A DNA stretch of 64,000 nt from Seramator thermalis (GTDB lineage: Bacteria > Bacteroidota > Bacteroidia > Bacteroidales > Dysgonomonadaceae), in contig NZ_RXHS01000012.1 of assembly GCF_004138125.1 (NCBI RefSeq), positions 1 through 64,000 on the forward strand, written 5' to 3'. Below the pieces are notes generated by a model. It was not told the origin of the DNA. It made no database searches and saw only the letters and a program-made list of their open reading frames with translations. The first letter of the stretch is position 1; each line of letters begins with the position of its first letter. Position numbers and translations under genes: made by a program. Of the stretch, positions 61,993 through 64,000 are shown piece after piece.

Positions 61993-63513
61993 TTAGTTCC
62001 TATTCATCGATTCTTTTTTCTGAATATAAATCTGATCGCGAGGCAACAATCGTTTCAGATTTGCCACGTTATAAAGCGTTACTGCCTGTGTTACCGATGT
62101 ATATTCCATATAATGAGGAATGCTCATGTTGTAAAGATCACGATTGGTATGCCAAATCTCCAGATAACTGAAATTGGTGCCAAGAGGATCGGTATTTTTA
62201 AAAGTAATAGTTGGAACACCATTCATTGCAAAATAGGCGTGATCGCTTCCACCTTCATTCAACGGTATTTCTCGAGCCGGTAGTGAATCCTTTTCCACCG
62301 TAAAGGGGATTTGAGGATCATAATTTTCCAAGCCTTCGGTACATTTTCTGATATCTTCATACCAATTTTCCGGCACAGTCAGTCCGGATGCAGCAAGCGG
62401 ACCACCATCCCGATTAAAGTAGTTCGAAATATGAGGCAATCGATCTTTATGATGTTCCACCCAAAATTTCGATCCCAAAAGGCCAAATTCCTCACCCGCC
62501 CAAAAACAGAACAGGATGGTTCTGTCGGGTTTGTTGCCACCTGCCGCCATAATCAGGCGTGCCATTTCCAGATTGGGCGCTACACCGCTTCCGCAATCCA
62601 CTGCACCACTTCCGACATCATAAGCATCGAGATGACAGCCTGACATTACATACTCTTCCGGATGTTTTACTCCACGAATGTAACCGATCACATTGTGATA
62701 CTTCACCGGTCCCGGCTTGAAATGATTCCGAATATCGAATTCGAGCATCACAAATTCGCGTCGTTCCACTTTATCCCGAATCTTTTTATACTGTTCTTCA
62801 TCCAATTTAATGTCGGGTAAATCGGGTAAATGGTCGAATGACATTTTCGACAGATTTTTCCGATCGTAAAGTGCCGTGAGTGGCACAGGAGCAGCTTGAA
62901 TTATGCCCAAAATGCCGGCTTCTTTCATTTCTTTGTAAAAAAGTGCCGGCTCCATAATTTTGTCTGAATCGTTTTTGGCATTCTCATTATGTTTGATGAC
63001 TTCTGCTCTTAACGAATCACCACTGTCACTATAGTCAATTGGCCAACCTTTACTTTTGCCTTCTATCAGCACCCAAGCGCCTTCGAGCTTTCCCTTCATT
63101 CGTTCGAATTCTCTTCGGGACTTTGGTTCGATGAGCACCGGCCCACGTTGTAATCCTTTCGTGCCGGAAGTATAACTCGGTGTAACGAAATTGAGCGTCA
63201 TACTTTCATCGCCATACATTCTGCCAAACCAGGGCCCTCTATTAAAACCGACGGGCACCTCTCCCACTTCTTCAAGTTCTACTTCCAATCCCCAGCTTTT
63301 CAAAAGTCCTGCCACCCAGTTTTCTGCATTCGTATAGGCATCCGATCCGATTAGCCTGCCACCGATACGGTTTGTCAGTATGTCGAGATGTTGCATCGTA
63401 CGATTGTCTGTTCTGCCCAATTCCATGATTTTGCGCGAAACGTTGTTTTGTGCAAAAGTTATGCTTGCAATAGATAATAAAAATAAGAACAGTAATTTTT
63501 GCAAAGATTTCAT
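61993..63513 (-). CDS. Secreted M28-family zinc peptidase
   Basis: From ATG 63513 (MKSLQKLLFLFLLSIASITF, signal peptide) 506 residues; the frame to 63732 has no start with family character. A PA-domain insertion lies at about 150-330. Zinc ligands of the M28 core: GCHLDAYDVGSGAVDCGSG (His, Asp), FWAGEEFGLLGS (Glu-Glu), YFNRDGGP (Asp) and GGSDHAYF (His). Predicted aminopeptidase or carboxypeptidase of the periplasm or surface. Convergent with the AraC-type gene, only 5 bases between the stops. Confidence 0.92.
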   Translation of the reverse strand: MKSLQKLLFLFLLSIASITFAQNNVSRKIMELGRTDNRTMQHLDILTNRIGGRLIGSDAYTNAENWVAGLLKSWGLEVELEEVGEVPVGFNRGPWFGRMYGDESMTLNFVTPSYTSGTKGLQRGPVLIEPKSRREFERMKGKLEGAWVLIEGKSKGWPIDYSDSGDSLRAEVIKHNENAKNDSDKIMEPALFYKEMKEAGILGIIQAAPVPLTALYDRKNLSKMSFDHLPDLPDIKLDEEQYKKIRDKVERREFVMLEFDIRNHFKPGPVKYHNVIGYIRGVKHPEEYVMSGCHLDAYDVGSGAVDCGSGVAPNLEMARLIMAAGGNKPDRTILFCFWAGEEFGLLGSKFWVEHHKDRLPHISNYFNRDGGPLAASGLTVPENWYEDIRKCTEGLENYDPQIPFTVEKDSLPAREIPLNEGGSDHAYFAMNGVPTITFKNTDPLGTNFSYLEIWHTNRDLYNMSIPHYMEYTSVTQAVTLYNVANLKRLLPRDQIYIQKKESMNRN

Positions 63514-63557
63514 TGATTTAAACGGATTTGTGAAATTCATAAAAGCGAGAAAACAGG

Positions 63558-64000
63558 TTATTTTTCGGGGACATACAGCCAAAGAAAATGAGCATTTTCG
63601 GCAGCAATTTCTTTCCACGAATCGACATTGAATTGAAATGCTGCAACCGAAGCCGTAGGCAAATGATCGAGGCGAACGCCAAAATGGTTGATTAAGTCGG
63701 TCAATCCCGGATTGTGCCCGACGAGTATGCAACTTATTATTTCGTCACCGATATTTCCCAACAAATGTCTTAACCACAATGATGTAGCCATATATAATTC
63801 GCCGTCGGTTCGAATGTTTTCGAGAGAATACGAAACTTTTTCCGCAACGATACGTGCTGTTTCCCAAGCTCGCGGAGCCGACGAAGAGTAAATCAGATCC
63901 GGTGTTCCCTCGCGAACGGCAATGGTGTTTCCCGTCATTTCGGCTTGCAATCGTCCGCTAATGGCAAGTTTTCGGTCGAAATCTCTTTCATCGATATTGC
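63558..64000 (-). CDS. SixA-type histidine phosphatase (5' end outside the window)
   Basis: Partial: the frame runs to the window edge, ending at 63558. The visible 147 codons begin NIDERDFDRKLAISGRLQAE, where SixA has its D-x-x-R-x-L-x-x-x-G region, and then PDLIYSSSAPRAWETARIVA and CILVGHNPGLTDLINHFG, which contains the second His of the phosphohistidine-phosphatase fold. The RHG motif of the active site would lie just upstream of 64000. The C-terminal half is typical of SixA; the substrate (HPt domains or other phosphohistidine) is not known here. Confidence 0.85.
   Translation of the reverse strand, partial: NIDERDFDRKLAISGRLQAEMTGNTIAVREGTPDLIYSSSAPRAWETARIVAEKVSYSLENIRTDGELYMATSLWLRHLLGNIGDEIISCILVGHNPGLTDLINHFGVRLDHLPTASVAAFQFNVDSWKEIAAENAHFLWLYVPEK

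Overview
The window looks like a chromosomal segment of a Bacteroidetes bacterium, most likely a Bacteroidales member near Dysgonomonadaceae (inferred from gene families; no database search was run). Supporting signs are -7/-33 promoters of the TTTG-N19-TAnnTTTG type in front of rplU and a tRNA pair, the long NagB/PIG-L two-domain protein, the MalQ with N-terminal starch-binding domains, a Nudix-type sugar regulator, AraC-tailed hybrid regulators, the DUF177-rpmF-fabH order and very weak Shine-Dalgarno sequences.

Layout. 1-400: end of an IS21-like element abutting a truncated minus-strand gene. 514-8838: a minus-strand type III-A CRISPR-Cas locus, cas6-cas10(csm1)-csm2-csm3-csm4-csm5, then a DUF6602-like putative PD-(D/E)XK nuclease where csm6 usually sits, a cas2 pseudogene with an in-frame amber codon, a leader, and 13 repeats. 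The Cas10 has no HD nuclease domain but keeps GGDD; cas1 is absent. 9357-16900: housekeeping genes (THUMP-like methyltransferase, L21/L27, NAD(P)HX repair), two tRNA-Leu genes and, downstream of them, a gene-free tract built of degenerate repeats with a strict 43-bp period. 16956-22191: galactose-type sugar cluster (Nudix regulator, galK, MFS permease, galM) with a transaldolase-like protein lacking the Schiff-base lysine. 22221-47143: mostly minus-strand core genes (CorC-like protein, nucleotidyltransferase, tdh/kbl threonine breakdown, rmuC, ribBA, LptF/G permease, NagB/PIG-L protein, mutS2, fabH/rpmF/DUF177, sugar kinase, malQ, AspT-like transporter, prmA). 47314-49968: TPR protein, then an ECF sigma factor, a putative anti-sigma protein and a Spy-like periplasmic protein.

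51520-61987 is a curli-type amyloid locus: a hybrid two-component-like regulator whose phosphotransfer residues are all replaced, a small curlin-like protein, a 623-residue curlin-repeat protein, two further curlin-like proteins, CsgE, CsgF, a CsgG with an extra C-terminal beta-rich domain, a lipoprotein, a second large curlin and a small AraC-type regulator. The two large curlin genes share a leader of about 145 bases in which two helices keep their pairing while changing sequence, so it may be an undescribed cis-acting RNA. The window closes with an M28 peptidase and a partial SixA-type phosphatase.

The strongest candidates for something new are the DUF6602-type protein embedded in the type III-A operon, the conserved curlin leader, the phosphorelay-dead regulator of the curli locus and the 43-bp repeat tract. 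All functional statements rest on reading motifs by eye.
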